The notes under the pieces: model-generated | The model's database searches: none | What the model saw: the letters and a program-made list of their open reading frames with translations, nothing else | Told to the model about the DNA's origin: nothing | Made by a program: the position numbers and the translations under genes | Part shown: in pieces, positions 43,905 through 54,398 of the stretch | Position numbering within the stretch: the first letter of the stretch is position 1 | Layout: the number at the start of each line of letters is the position of its first letter | Source: Halobacteriovorax marinus | GTDB lineage: Bacteria > Bdellovibrionota > Bacteriovoracia > Bacteriovoracales > Bacteriovoracaceae | DNA length: 64,000 nucleotides | Direction of reading: 5' to 3' | NCBI GenBank assembly: GCA_002163155.1 | Contig: MAAO01000006.1 | Span: 1,240,001-1,304,000, forward strand

Positions 43905-45017
43905 ATGAAATTCTTAAGCGCTGCCTTTATCTTGTTCTATTCTCTTAACTGTCTTTCTTACTCAGGTATGGATGAGATTTCAATCCACGGCTTTGCTCAA
44001 TTTGGCTATGCTAGAAGTGATTCTAGTACATTGTTTGTAGACAATATAAAGAGCCAAAATAATTTTGTAGATAATTCAAAAGTAGGTATTAGTTTTCAAA
44101 GACAATTCACCCAGCAGTGGGACGTGCTCTTTCAATTTCTTTCGGAACCTGAAGAGGGTGAGATGAAATTAAAAGTTGATTTGGCCCAGGCCACTTGGCG
44201 CCCTAACTCTTCAGTTGCTGTAAAAGTAGGAAGAGTGAGACTGCCTATTTGGATGATTTCAGATTACTTTGATGTGGGAGTGCTCTATCCGTGGGTGAGA
44301 CCTCCGTCTGAAGTTTATGACACGCAACCAGGAACCTCAATTTACGGAGGAGATATTGGTTATTCTTTTGCTATGGGTAGCACCGCCTTTGATTTAAACG
44401 TCTACGGTGGGGGAGCAAAGTTTGTGGCCAAGGGAAATACCGAAGTTATTGGTGATATTAATAATATTCTGGGAGTTAGTTTAAGTGGGAGATATAAGTT
44501 TCTCACTGTGCGTGGTTCCTACGCGCAAGGATCTTTCACATCTACTATTACTAGTGACGCCACTGATTCTCTTGGGACAAAAATTCCTAACGTAGGTACA
44601 GTGGAAACAAAAGTGCGCACAGATTTTAACCTAGGAAATGCTAAATTCATCTCTCTTGGTTTTAAATCTGAATGGCGAAATACACTTCTAATGGGAGAGT
44701 ATGCTAGTGAGAGTTCCGATAGTGAACTCTTGCGTGATCTCGATGCCTACTATTTGACAGCGGGTTACTACTTCTTCGATAAAAAATATTTACTGCATCT
44801 CACTCATTCTGAAATCACCAAGCGTGATTCTACTCAGACAATCTTAACTGGAACTCAAGAAAGCCTCATCGTTGGGGCTAATCATGCGGTTAATGATTTC
44901 ATCGTGTTAAAACTAGAGTGGCAGAGAATTAAGCCAGACGGGGTTGGAACTTTCCAAGTTGACCCAGGAACTAGACCTGTTAAGGTTTGGGGTGGCTCTA
45001 TTAGTATGGCCTTCTAG
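43905..45017 (+). CDS. porin-like outer membrane beta-barrel protein
   Basis: A signal peptide (MKFLSAAFILFYSLNCLS) precedes alternating amphipathic strands: ISIHGFAQFGYA, VGISFQRQF, WDVLFQFL, KVGRVRLP and a final strand GGSISMAF ending in Phe, as in outer-membrane barrels. VGRVRLPIWMISDYFDVG resembles the porin family linked to phosphate-like or sugar channels. GGAAA upstream supports the start. It lies upstream of the kinase gene on the same strand, 80 bases apart. Confidence 0.82.
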   Translation: MKFLSAAFILFYSLNCLSYSGMDEISIHGFAQFGYARSDSSTLFVDNIKSQNNFVDNSKVGISFQRQFTQQWDVLFQFLSEPEEGEMKLKVDLAQATWRPNSSVAVKVGRVRLPIWMISDYFDVGVLYPWVRPPSEVYDTQPGTSIYGGDIGYSFAMGSTAFDLNVYGGGAKFVAKGNTEVIGDINNILGVSLSGRYKFLTVRGSYAQGSFTSTITSDATDSLGTKIPNVGTVETKVRTDFNLGNAKFISLGFKSEWRNTLLMGEYASESSDSELLRDLDAYYLTAGYYFFDKKYLLHLTHSEITKRDSTQTILTGTQESLIVGANHAVNDFIVLKLEWQRIKPDGVGTFQVDPGTRPVKVWGGSISMAF

Positions 45018-45097
45018 TTCCATAGACTTATCTATTTCTTTAGACTTCTTTGATAATTCCCATCAACTATTATTCTATTATTCCGATATAGTAGACT

Positions 45098-46507
45098 ATG
45101 ATGGGTTTCTCTATGAAGGACACTTTATTTCCCAGGAAGACATCGGTTTTCGCAATTGCGCTGACGCTCTTTTACTTAGCGGGAAATTTGACATTATTCT
45201 ATAAGCTTTCAGAGCAATTTGAGATTGTTTATAGACACCACTTTCCCATTCACGAGATGAATGCCATCAATATTCGTCTTGGACAATCTCTTTCAAGTAT
45301 CACTAAGAATTTAGTTTTTGAATATAACGAAGAAGATTTTCTAGAGTATAGACTGGAGCGAGATTCTCTTTCCTTTAATATTTCTAGCTATAAGCAATTA
45401 TTAAAAGAATCTAAGAAAGATTACCTATTAACAAATGACTTTGGTCGTGAAAAATTGGGTGAGTTTGAAGTGCGAGTGATTGCACTGGCAAAACTTGGTA
45501 AGACCAAAGAAGCTAGGTCATTATTTAAGAGTAAAGAGTATGAGAATTTAAAGAATAATTACTTCTACTCAAGCCAATCCATTGCAGAACATCTCTCTAC
45601 AGAGAGAGATTCATTTTTAAAAAATAAAGTTAATCTATTCAATTTTGGAGTCATCCTTTCCATGGGGTTCTTTACTCTTTTGGCCTTTATTTGGTTACGA
45701 GTCATCTTTGCCTATAAGACGAACACTGAAGTTAAACGCAAGGCCTTAGCTGATCTAGAACTTGAGAGGGCCAAGTCTTCACACAATGCAAAGATGGCCT
45801 CGCTAGGAGAGATGGCGGCGGGTCTCGCTCATGAAATCAATAACCCTCTAACTATCATCAATGGTTATGCCTCACAGCTAGGTCGCATGGTGGATAGAGG
45901 AAAGTTAGATAGTGAGAAACTCACTCATATCTCTACCAAGTTAAGTTTTACTTGTAAGCGAATTGCGACAATTATCAAGGGACTTAAAACATTTTCTAGA
46001 GACTCCGAAGGTGAGGATGTTTCTGATGTGACAGTTATAGATGTGATTGAAGACACTTTGAGTTTCTGCCAAGAAAAGTTTAAAAATCATGGAATTAATT
46101 TTGAAATTAACCACCTACCACATGATATTTATATTTCAGTTAGACCTGTTGAAATTTCGCAAGTGATTTTAAATCTCTTAAACAACGCCTTTGATGCAGT
46201 TGAAGAATTGGATATGGAAGATAAGTGGTTAAAGATTGAAATTGAAGACTTAGATCACTTGGTGAAAATTTCCATTATTGATTGCGGTCCTGGTATCTCT
46301 GAGGAATTGGCACATAAAATTCTAGAGCCCTTTTTTACGACCAAAGAAATTGGTAAGGGGACGGGTTTAGGACTTAGTATTTCTAAGAATATTATTGAAA
46401 AGCATGAAGGTTTATTTTCGATTGATATAAAGTCGCCCAATACCAAGTTTGATATTATTCTTCCAAAAACAGATACACCAGTAGTCAAAAATGAAGAAGC
46501 TGCTTAG
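45098..46507 (+). CDS. membrane sensor histidine kinase
   Basis: Two membrane helices (about residues 17-37 and 181-203) flank a helical periplasmic sensor of about 143 residues. The cytoplasmic part has the H-box AAGLAHEINNPLT with H245, the N-box LNLLNNAFDAVEEL and the G2 box GTGLGLSISKN. It has no receiver, so one of the stand-alone receivers could be its partner. The helical sensor resembles four-helix-bundle domains. The start is uncertain, with a second ATG at 45113 equally possible. Confidence 0.92.
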   Translation: MMGFSMKDTLFPRKTSVFAIALTLFYLAGNLTLFYKLSEQFEIVYRHHFPIHEMNAINIRLGQSLSSITKNLVFEYNEEDFLEYRLERDSLSFNISSYKQLLKESKKDYLLTNDFGREKLGEFEVRVIALAKLGKTKEARSLFKSKEYENLKNNYFYSSQSIAEHLSTERDSFLKNKVNLFNFGVILSMGFFTLLAFIWLRVIFAYKTNTEVKRKALADLELERAKSSHNAKMASLGEMAAGLAHEINNPLTIINGYASQLGRMVDRGKLDSEKLTHISTKLSFTCKRIATIIKGLKTFSRDSEGEDVSDVTVIDVIEDTLSFCQEKFKNHGINFEINHLPHDIYISVRPVEISQVILNLLNNAFDAVEELDMEDKWLKIEIEDLDHLVKISIIDCGPGISEELAHKILEPFFTTKEIGKGTGLGLSISKNIIEKHEGLFSIDIKSPNTKFDIILPKTDTPVVKNEEAA

Positions 46508-46526
46508 AAAATATTCTGAAAATTAT

Positions 46527-47429
46527 CTAGAAACGAATCCCCATAGAAACTTTTGAATTTACCATACTAGTGGACTGCTCTTCACCTTCTGTGAAGGTTT
46601 CTTTAGCTACCACACTTTCAATCTGTAACTCAACGAGAAGAGCAAAAGAAGAGCCCCTAGGAGATGTTTCATAACCAAAGCGGAAGTAGGGTAAGATTGT
46701 GGCGTTACCAGTCTTTGTACTCTCTCCAACAGTGGTTGAAGATTGTCCAATTCCACCACCTATGGCGGCGTAGAGATGGCTGCGTGAGTCTTTTAATTGA
46801 TTGAAGTGATAAGTCACATCAGCAATGAGAAAAGTTCTCGTAGAGGGAATCGTTCTCTCTGGGTTCACACCTCTGGCAGAATCTTTGTCGTAGCGAATTC
46901 CTCCGCCAAACTCTAAGTGACGATTCACTCGCGTAGAGTAAGTTCCTTCAATATGTAACCCTGATCTTGATTCAAGAGATTCCGCTTGAACTTCTGAAGT
47001 TGACTGAGTAATGGCAAATCCCCATGCGGCCCTTGCTGTTAGGTAACTTCTAGTGATATCTCTTAAGAAGTTTTCTTCTTTTTGCACTTCTACTTCTTTT
47101 AGTTTTGTGAGAATCACTTCGTTCCATACTCTCTCTAAAGAAGAGGTGTATGAGACCACTTCATCTCTAACAAAGGGAACATTGGCCTCTTTATCAATAA
47201 CAACCCATAGAGAGTAGTGACGAGTCACTTCCTTGGCCCTAGCGGTGAAGGAGATATCTGTCGTGGAGAAGAGGGAGAGTTGTCCTTTGGACACTCCAGC
47301 GTCGCGACCTTTTCTGATGACAAATGTCTTCTTAGTATTTGAAACCGATTGCACGATGACGAGATTTTCAGAAGCTAAGAGCTTAAAAAAAGGAGTGAAG
47401 ATGAAGAAGAGAATAATTAATTTTTTCAT
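46527..47429 (-). CDS. outer membrane barrel-like protein of unknown function
   Basis: A signal peptide (MKKLIILFFIFTPFFKLLAS) is followed by a periplasmic beta domain with KTFVIRKGRDAGVSKGQ and then a C-terminal barrel-like half (about residues 140-300) of alternating strands ending SMGIRF with terminal Phe. The first domain resembles the short OB-like or flagellar-type sequences found in some envelope proteins, but no family is named. The start is placed at 47429 after TGGAT. It is convergent with the histidine kinase. Confidence 0.7.
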   Translation of the reverse strand: MKKLIILFFIFTPFFKLLASENLVIVQSVSNTKKTFVIRKGRDAGVSKGQLSLFSTTDISFTARAKEVTRHYSLWVVIDKEANVPFVRDEVVSYTSSLERVWNEVILTKLKEVEVQKEENFLRDITRSYLTARAAWGFAITQSTSEVQAESLESRSGLHIEGTYSTRVNRHLEFGGGIRYDKDSARGVNPERTIPSTRTFLIADVTYHFNQLKDSRSHLYAAIGGGIGQSSTTVGESTKTGNATILPYFRFGYETSPRGSSFALLVELQIESVVAKETFTEGEEQSTSMVNSKVSMGIRF

Positions 47430-47731
47430 TAAATCCATTTTAAGTGCTGCTTGCTAATTACTCAAATAGGTAAGAGGTACCGTCGTGTAATTAAGTTGAG
47501 CAAAACACTTTTGTTTTGATAGTTGATAAAATGCCCAGAAATTGAGTCGCTTTAGTAAAAAAATGCCTCTCTAAAAAGGCCTTCAAAAGTACCTAAGTAA
47601 CTGTTGTTAAAGCCTTTATATACCATTTATTTCTCTTGATATTAAATTCATTCAAAATTAGAGAAACTTAATCTTTTACTTAAAGGTTGTCCTCTAAGTT
47701 TTCGATAAGTTAGGTAGAGTATTGGGAAATT
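47430..47731. other. 302-base intergenic region, no gene seen
   Basis: Only one local structure stands out: CAAAACA (47501-47507) pairs with TGTTTTG (47512-47518) around CTTT. The region separates two divergent genes and should hold both promoters, but no clear -35/-10 pair was found. Confidence 0.5.
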
Positions 47732-50700
47732 ATGACGAAAAAATTGACAAAAATTCTATTCACACTTATTGCGGGACTAGTTTTAGTTTCCTGTGTTGGT
47801 GAGAAAAAGGGAAAGACTCCAAAATGTGGAGTCGGTGAAGAGTTCAATAAAGTTTCTCAAAAATGTTTCAACGTACAACAAGCTCCAACTTCAACACTCG
47901 AATCAATGGAAGTGTATGAGGATTCAGGTGCTACATCTTTTCTTTTAAAATATACAGATGTAAATAATGATCAAGCGATTGATTGTCAGGTTTTTGATAC
48001 TGAGTTAAATATCGAAATGAGATCTCCTCTATATTCTACTGCGCAAACTGAAGCACAGGCGATTATTACTCAGGGAACTCAGTGTGTAACGAGTATAAGT
48101 ACAGCGACTCATCCTACGGAGAGAACAAATGCTGCAAATTTCTTAGCTATAGCGCAATTAGCTTTTGAAGGAATTCTATCGACTGATACAACAGTTGGTA
48201 TGACATCAGCTTTAAGTGGATTTAGTTCAGCGATTAGTAACCTCGCTACTTACTGTAGTGGTTTAACGGGAGTTCCCCTAGGCCAGTACTACGGTGGAGT
48301 GACAGCTGCTTTAAATACAAATATCGGAATGACAGCTTCTTGGATTAATAAGAGATGTTCTTGTGCGGCTGGTTTTTGTCATACGGAATTAGTTCCTGGC
48401 AAGAATGTAACTGGATCTTTTGGAGTTTCTTATAATATTACAGAAGGTGTGGATGGGACGAGTGTAACGAAGCCTGTGTCTGTACAAGTTCTTGCTATTA
48501 ATGATTTACCAGTGGCGGTTGATAGTCACTCAGCAGGTCTTGAAGCTACAACAGCTTTTTCTCCTTTAATGACTTTCACAATTCCTTTTGGACAAGATAT
48601 TGAAACTAGTCCTCTAGCTCTTAGTTATAAAATTGCCACAGGACCTGTTAATGGTCTGATCCTTGGTTGTTCGCTAGATGCGGGACTTCCAAATTATTCA
48701 ACAGGAAGAAGTTGTGTCTATCTTCCAGCTTCAAGTGATGCGGGAGTTGTGAGTCCATTAGTTAATAAGCTTGCGACTCTATCAGTTCTTGGAGACAACG
48801 CTGCTGATGGTATTTTATATACTGCTAGATCTGGTGGTGTGAGTGGACACGGAATTTCTGTGATTTACTCGGTTCATAGTTTATTAAATTCTGCTAATAA
48901 TGTAGAGGTGAGTGTCACCGGAAAAAATATTGTAGTTGGAATCGAAAGTGGAACTACTACTGTTAAAGCGATTGTTGATGCTATCAATACTGATCTCTTC
49001 GCTTCGGCCATTATCACGGCAACTTCTACAAATGTTGTAACTGAAAATACAAATACTCAAACAATACTAGGTTCTGCTCAAAACTTTGCAGGAAGTAATA
49101 CTCCCTTTGATTCATTCACATATACTGTGAGTGATGGAACAGGAGTGAGTGTCACTGAAGGTCGCATCACCTTAGATGTGGAGCTGCAAGACGATCCGCC
49201 TGTTGCGGGAACTCTTGTGGGGATTACTTTTACGGAAGATCAAGATGAACTTATAACTCTTGTTTATACAGATGCTGAAAGTGATCTTGGGACTGCTTGT
49301 TCTATTACCCTTCCAGCAATAACTAATCTTATTGTAAAGACAGCTTGTTCATGTACTGTTGGTGGTCTTTGTACCGCGACTATTAGGCCTAAACAAGATT
49401 TTAAAGATACTGTAGGAGTCACTCCATTTTATTGGACAGTGACTGCTGGAGGATTAACTTCTAGTCTTGCAACGGAAACTCATACAGTAGCGTCGGTTAA
49501 TGATGCTCCTTTTGCAAAACATCTCTCAGCAACAATGACTGAGTCTGCAACGGCAACAGCTGCTCCTTTCTCTTTCGCTTTCCATGACGGTGTATTACCT
49601 CCTGGTGTAGATATTGAAGGTAGTGTTCTAAAATATGAACTTGAAGGCTTGAATGGTGGAATGGGGACTGGAACTTTAACTGGTTGTGTTGATGGTCTTG
49701 GTGTGATCACTCCATCGAGTGCAGCAACTTGTGTCTTTACTCCTCAAGATGGAAATATCAATGGAGAGTCTACGACGAATGCGACATTTACAGTCGGTAC
49801 TTATGCCAATCCAATAACTTTTACCGCTCTACATTTAGGAGAGGAACACAATAGCGTTGTTGTTAACATTGTTGATAATGGTGTTGCTCCGGCCAATATG
49901 GCCCTTGTAGAAGTGAGTAGTACATCTACTTTTGTGACCACTGTAACTGTAGAGGTAAATTTCACTACAACCACTACTGATGACGTAAGAACAGCAATTT
50001 TAACTCATCCGTATGCAAAGGAATTAATTACTATTCCAGCAGTAGTTCCTGCAGTAATTGGTGCAACAAGTACAGCACCTCTAGCAACGGCAGAAGCAAA
50101 TGGACATAGAATTAACTATAAGGTCACTGATGTCGACGGTGCGATAGGTTATGGAGTTTTTCATATTAGTATTAAGATCGAAGATGATACTCCAATAGCT
50201 TGTCCTTATTCACCATTTACTGAAGCGAAAGAATGTGGGCTCGCTGGTTGTATTGGAACTGTAACTCCAACGGCTGCAAACATAACTCCAAAGACTGTAG
50301 GTATTATTTACTACGATCAAAATTCAGCGGTTTGTTATACAAGTTCTGGCATTTCTTCTAGTGCTGATTGGACTATTGTTACAAACTTCTCAACAATTAT
50401 TACTAAGAAAGTAGTGAGCCAAAATGGTTCTGTTGAAATCAAAAATATTAGACTTGATGAAGGTGGTGCGGATGCTACAGAAGATGCTCAGCAAATGAGG
50501 ATCATTGATGTGGTAGTCTCCGATGATATTCTCCTTCCTAGAAAGGCAGCAAATATTGAATTTTTCTATAATGGTTCAGCGGTCTCATTAACTCCTGCAA
50601 TTCCAGCAGTGGGTGTTGCTATGGTTACAGCACCTGGAGCTATTGATGCAGGAGCAAGTGCAGACTTACAAAATTTTTCTATAAAAATTACTCCGTCTGA

Positions 50701-53188
50701 TCTTATTATTGGTTCTGGAACGGTGACAGTTACTATTGGAGATGGGGGCAAACAAATTGATCTCATTATCCCCATTGAAGTGACTGATAGTGCAGTTATC
50801 CATAATGGTTGGACCAAGATTATGGCCCAGGGACCAAAAGTTGATAAGTACGGTATTGTACAGGATCAAAACTTTGTTTGTAACTATAGTGAAACCAAGT
50901 GTAATACTGGTGACTCTTGTACCGGTTCAGCCACTCCTGTAACTGGTGTCTTTGACGCTGATGAATTGAATGCTATTTTCTATGATAGTACCAATCAGAA
51001 GTGTTATAGAGCGACTACTGCTGGAGCGGGAACTACGGTTTGGGAAGCATTTAATACTTATTGTAATGTGACGGCGAGTTTCTATGATACGGCCGCTTGT
51101 CCAGCGGGTGCTAGTTGTATTTCTGCTACTGGTCTTACTCCCGGAAATGTAGCCTCTGTTTTAAATACTTCAATTCTTGATTACATTAGTGATACTAATT
51201 ATAAATGTTATAGATCGTCTGGAAGAGATAGTATCTCTTGGCAAGAATACGATGCCACAGGTTCTGTGACTATGAGCTGGGCACCAATGGTAATTACTGG
51301 AAGTGGTTCTTTAAGTGGATTTAATATCTTTAGAAGAATGGCCGGTGAAGATTTTGATTACACCGATCCAATCAATAAGATTTTACTAACTTCTATATCT
51401 ACGACTTATATAGATAATTCTGATAATTCTAAATTTGGACCAATTCCTAATACTGTTTACTATTATGAAGTGGTTCCAGTTGTGGCCACAGGTTCTCCTG
51501 TTGCAAACATTCAAATTAGAACGGATCAATTTGAAAAGAGAGTGATTAGAGTCATTGTTCCTGGAAGGAATAAGACTTTTGTTTCACGTGATATTGTAAA
51601 CACTACAATGTGTGACAAGATGGCGAACACCGCTCAAAACAGTGGTGTTAATTATGCTTTTAATGCTGGTCTTGGAACTTATACTTGTAACTACGAGGGA
51701 CCAGGAGATACGGGTTCTGTAGCAGGTGCAGGGATTTACGATTTTGGAAAAGACCTAATTGTTGATCGTTATGAAGCGGGTTGTCCTTATACAAAAGCTT
51801 CTGATCCAATTGAGGGTTGTTCTAATAATACGGGAAATATGGCAACTTCAGGAAGTTGTATTGGTACAATTGATCCAGTTGCTGGAACAAACGTTACGAT
51901 TGGAACTGCTGCTAATCAAGTTTATTACAATAGAGCGAATGGAAAATGTTTTCAATATAATGGTGCTTGGACTGAAATGAATAGCTTACTTTGGAATGAT
52001 GCAACTAATCTCGCAGCAGGTGTTTCTGTTGCAGGTTTAGCAGCTCTTACGAGTAATTATTCTTATTCAGCACTTCCTCCTGTGACAAATGTAAGTCAAT
52101 CGGATTCTAAAGTGTTTTGTGATGGAACTTCTACGGCTACAACTTTAGGGCTTTGTGATGGAGCAACAAATGCTGCAGTACCAGCAGTTGGAGCAACAGG
52201 AACATTCTATTATAACTCAACTAGTAAGAAGTGTTTTGTAAGTAATGGAGTAGCCTGGCTTGAAGGTTATTCAGGTCTTTCTGGAAGATTGCCTTCTCGA
52301 AAAGAACAAGTGGCCTATTCAGAATGGGACTTTACAACTATTACAAACTCTACGGCCAACACTCGAGAGGGTGGGCTTTCTATGAATTCAAATTCAAAAT
52401 GTAACTCTGCTTCGGCGAATGGACTTGAAGCTTTCTATACTGATAGTGTGATTCCTAACGTGAGTAATGTTTATACTTTACCGGGGACATCTTCAAGTGG
52501 AATTCGTTCCATGATGACTGGGTCTTCTGAGACTGCTCTTTGTTCTTCTAAGTATGGAGTTCAGGATTCAATTGGAAATGTGACGGAGTGGACGAGTGAT
52601 CGTATGTTCTGTGGTGCTTTTAGTTGTGGTGGGACATTGGCTGTGGATAATTTTGGTTTAGATTATATTGGACACGGTGACGATGACTTTGCCCCTGTTT
52701 CGAGTGCGAATGGAACATTTTTAAGATACATGTTTAATAGTGATACAGGTCCATGTTCAGAATCATTAGGAGAAGGAACTGGTTGTGATGGTTATTTGAC
52801 GAGTTGGATATACGCCAATAAGCCTGACGATGCAAAAAAGTTTTTTATTCCAATGGGGCTACCTGCGGTTGAATCTTCTGCTCCAATATCTGTTGGTAAT
52901 TATCTTTATAACTTTTTTGAGGCTATTGGGTCTTCTGCGGGAATTACTTCTACGCAATTACATAACGATACAATTATTGTTAATAATGAACAAATTGATG
53001 TCGTTGGAAATCCTGCCAATACCGATGGACTCGGTGGAATTACTACAGGCGGTAGTTACTTACACACTAACGGTGCGGGAACTTATCACTTAGAATTAGT
53101 TCCAAATTCTGATACTACTCAAAATACGCGAGTTGATATTGGATTTAGATGTGTGGCCCCTGCGGCGAATGCTGTTTTTATTGAATAA
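47732..53188 (+). CDS. giant lipoprotein with Ig-like, Fn3 and SUMF1-like parts (1818 aa)
   Basis: The lipobox VSC gives lipid Cys21. Cadherin/Ig-like repeats run to about residue 820 (for example TFTEDQDELITLVYTDAES). A short cysteine repeat occurs five times at about 823-886, 1049-1108, 1110-1173, 1363-1417 and 1463-1512, each with paired Cys, a Tyr-rich middle, K/V-C-F/Y and a late Trp. An Fn3-like domain lies near 1180-1270. The C-terminal part has formylglycine-generating-enzyme features: VDRYEAGCP, RLPSRKEQVAYSEWD, DSIGNVTEWTSD and GFRCV. It is probably a surface adhesin or enzyme. Confidence 0.85.
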   Translation: MTKKLTKILFTLIAGLVLVSCVGEKKGKTPKCGVGEEFNKVSQKCFNVQQAPTSTLESMEVYEDSGATSFLLKYTDVNNDQAIDCQVFDTELNIEMRSPLYSTAQTEAQAIITQGTQCVTSISTATHPTERTNAANFLAIAQLAFEGILSTDTTVGMTSALSGFSSAISNLATYCSGLTGVPLGQYYGGVTAALNTNIGMTASWINKRCSCAAGFCHTELVPGKNVTGSFGVSYNITEGVDGTSVTKPVSVQVLAINDLPVAVDSHSAGLEATTAFSPLMTFTIPFGQDIETSPLALSYKIATGPVNGLILGCSLDAGLPNYSTGRSCVYLPASSDAGVVSPLVNKLATLSVLGDNAADGILYTARSGGVSGHGISVIYSVHSLLNSANNVEVSVTGKNIVVGIESGTTTVKAIVDAINTDLFASAIITATSTNVVTENTNTQTILGSAQNFAGSNTPFDSFTYTVSDGTGVSVTEGRITLDVELQDDPPVAGTLVGITFTEDQDELITLVYTDAESDLGTACSITLPAITNLIVKTACSCTVGGLCTATIRPKQDFKDTVGVTPFYWTVTAGGLTSSLATETHTVASVNDAPFAKHLSATMTESATATAAPFSFAFHDGVLPPGVDIEGSVLKYELEGLNGGMGTGTLTGCVDGLGVITPSSAATCVFTPQDGNINGESTTNATFTVGTYANPITFTALHLGEEHNSVVVNIVDNGVAPANMALVEVSSTSTFVTTVTVEVNFTTTTTDDVRTAILTHPYAKELITIPAVVPAVIGATSTAPLATAEANGHRINYKVTDVDGAIGYGVFHISIKIEDDTPIACPYSPFTEAKECGLAGCIGTVTPTAANITPKTVGIIYYDQNSAVCYTSSGISSSADWTIVTNFSTIITKKVVSQNGSVEIKNIRLDEGGADATEDAQQMRIIDVVVSDDILLPRKAANIEFFYNGSAVSLTPAIPAVGVAMVTAPGAIDAGASADLQNFSIKITPSDLIIGSGTVTVTIGDGGKQIDLIIPIEVTDSAVIHNGWTKIMAQGPKVDKYGIVQDQNFVCNYSETKCNTGDSCTGSATPVTGVFDADELNAIFYDSTNQKCYRATTAGAGTTVWEAFNTYCNVTASFYDTAACPAGASCISATGLTPGNVASVLNTSILDYISDTNYKCYRSSGRDSISWQEYDATGSVTMSWAPMVITGSGSLSGFNIFRRMAGEDFDYTDPINKILLTSISTTYIDNSDNSKFGPIPNTVYYYEVVPVVATGSPVANIQIRTDQFEKRVIRVIVPGRNKTFVSRDIVNTTMCDKMANTAQNSGVNYAFNAGLGTYTCNYEGPGDTGSVAGAGIYDFGKDLIVDRYEAGCPYTKASDPIEGCSNNTGNMATSGSCIGTIDPVAGTNVTIGTAANQVYYNRANGKCFQYNGAWTEMNSLLWNDATNLAAGVSVAGLAALTSNYSYSALPPVTNVSQSDSKVFCDGTSTATTLGLCDGATNAAVPAVGATGTFYYNSTSKKCFVSNGVAWLEGYSGLSGRLPSRKEQVAYSEWDFTTITNSTANTREGGLSMNSNSKCNSASANGLEAFYTDSVIPNVSNVYTLPGTSSSGIRSMMTGSSETALCSSKYGVQDSIGNVTEWTSDRMFCGAFSCGGTLAVDNFGLDYIGHGDDDFAPVSSANGTFLRYMFNSDTGPCSESLGEGTGCDGYLTSWIYANKPDDAKKFFIPMGLPAVESSAPISVGNYLYNFFEAIGSSAGITSTQLHNDTIIVNNEQIDVVGNPANTDGLGGITTGGSYLHTNGAGTYHLELVPNSDTTQNTRVDIGFRCVAPAANAVFIE

Positions 53189-53488
53189 TTCTTAAACGTC
53201 TTCAAAAAAAAATAAAAGCGCGATGGAAGTTTCTTAACTTTAAGACTTGATGCAAAACCGCTAGGGAGAGTCACTCCTACATGTAAGACTTTTATTTTTT
53301 ATCTTTTCATTCATCTCTCAACTCATACTAAAATCAATCTCCTGCCTTTATCAGTTCAGCTATGAGACGCGCAAAAGTTTTTTTTGAATTCGTTCTACAC
53401 TTCTTTAATAGCTCCTTGCTAGAGCGCTCTAGTGAGCTTTCATCTGAGTGCAAGTTGATCTTTTTTCTCACTATGCTATAAACTTTCT
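53189..53488. other. 300-base intergenic region with small hairpins
   Basis: No gene was seen. A hairpin runs from 53227 to 53248 (AAGT...ACTT with an inner TCTTA/TAAGA), followed by a GGGAG...CTCCTA repeat at about 53262-53278 and a T-rich stretch from 53289. It could hold a small RNA, but no known RNA class is recognised. Confidence 0.4.
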
Positions 53489-54292
53489 ATGAATGAGACC
53501 CACCGAAAACTTTTAAAATTAGTCAGGCAAGAAAGAGAAATTCTCTGTGAAGTGTTAGCACACTTGCAAGTTATTCAAGATGAAAAAATCTTCTTAAAAC
53601 TTGGATACTCCTCTCTTTTAAAATATTGTACGCAAGAACTTAAATACTCTGAGTCCGCCGCCTATAGAAGAATTAAAACCTTAAAACTCTGCAAAGAAGT
53701 TCCCAGTGTTAAAGATAAAATTAAAACTGGCGCCATCAATCTCACTAACGCCTCCGTGGCACAATCTCTCTTTGAAAGAGCGCGGTGCCGTAATGTCTCG
53801 CAAAAAGAAGTCATTTTAAAATCTATAGAAAATTCAACCACTGTCATTTCTGAAAATACAGTACGAGAAACTCTCTCGCTGCCTAAGAGAAAGTATCACC
53901 TAACTCTCATCACAGAAGAGAAGACCATAAACAAGTGGACTGAAGTTAAAAAGCGCATGGCGCACTTTGGACTGAATGAGGCGGAGTTGTTTGAAAAACT
54001 CTTGGATGAAAAGCTAAACGCCATGAAAGCTTGCAGTGCGAAACCGCTACGACGAAAAACTTCTAAAAATCAGCGCTATGTTTCGGCCAATGAGAGAGCA
54101 CATGTTTTTAAAAGGGCCAAGCACTGCTGCGAATATAGAGACAAAGTGCAGAGAAAAACTTGTGGCAGTGTCTACGCCCTAGAGATCGATCACATTAGAC
54201 CCATTGCCCTTGGAGGCAAGAGTGAGCTCTCTAATTTGCGATTACTGTGTCGAGCGCACAATCAGCGGGATGTGAGGTTGGAAAAAATCTAA
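53489..54292 (+). CDS. HNH endonuclease domain protein
   Basis: The first 180 residues are helical (LGYSSLLKYCTQELKYSESAAYRRI, typical of the DUF222-like partner region of Bdellovibrio HNH proteins). The C-terminus has the HNH nuclease: EIDHIRPIALGG, then SNLRLLCRAHNQ, with CCEY and KTC cysteines for a zinc site. It is likely a DNA nickase or nuclease of uncertain purpose; related genes are multicopy in these genomes and may be mobile. No good ribosome site precedes the ATG. Confidence 0.9.
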   Translation: MNETHRKLLKLVRQEREILCEVLAHLQVIQDEKIFLKLGYSSLLKYCTQELKYSESAAYRRIKTLKLCKEVPSVKDKIKTGAINLTNASVAQSLFERARCRNVSQKEVILKSIENSTTVISENTVRETLSLPKRKYHLTLITEEKTINKWTEVKKRMAHFGLNEAELFEKLLDEKLNAMKACSAKPLRRKTSKNQRYVSANERAHVFKRAKHCCEYRDKVQRKTCGSVYALEIDHIRPIALGGKSELSNLRLLCRAHNQRDVRLEKI

Positions 54293-54398
54293 TTGCCGCG
54301 CCGCTCTTAAGGTTGAGAGAGTGATTCCCTCTTCCTTTCAACCCGGCATCCGTGTATGATTTCCCTAAATAAAATACCAAATACCACTGGAGGGTAAC

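Noticed and set aside
53227-53300. Possible c-di-GMP riboswitch (GCAAAACC after a hairpin)
   Set aside because: Only one GCAAA-like segment is present; the second conserved half and the tetraloop-receptor arrangement are missing.
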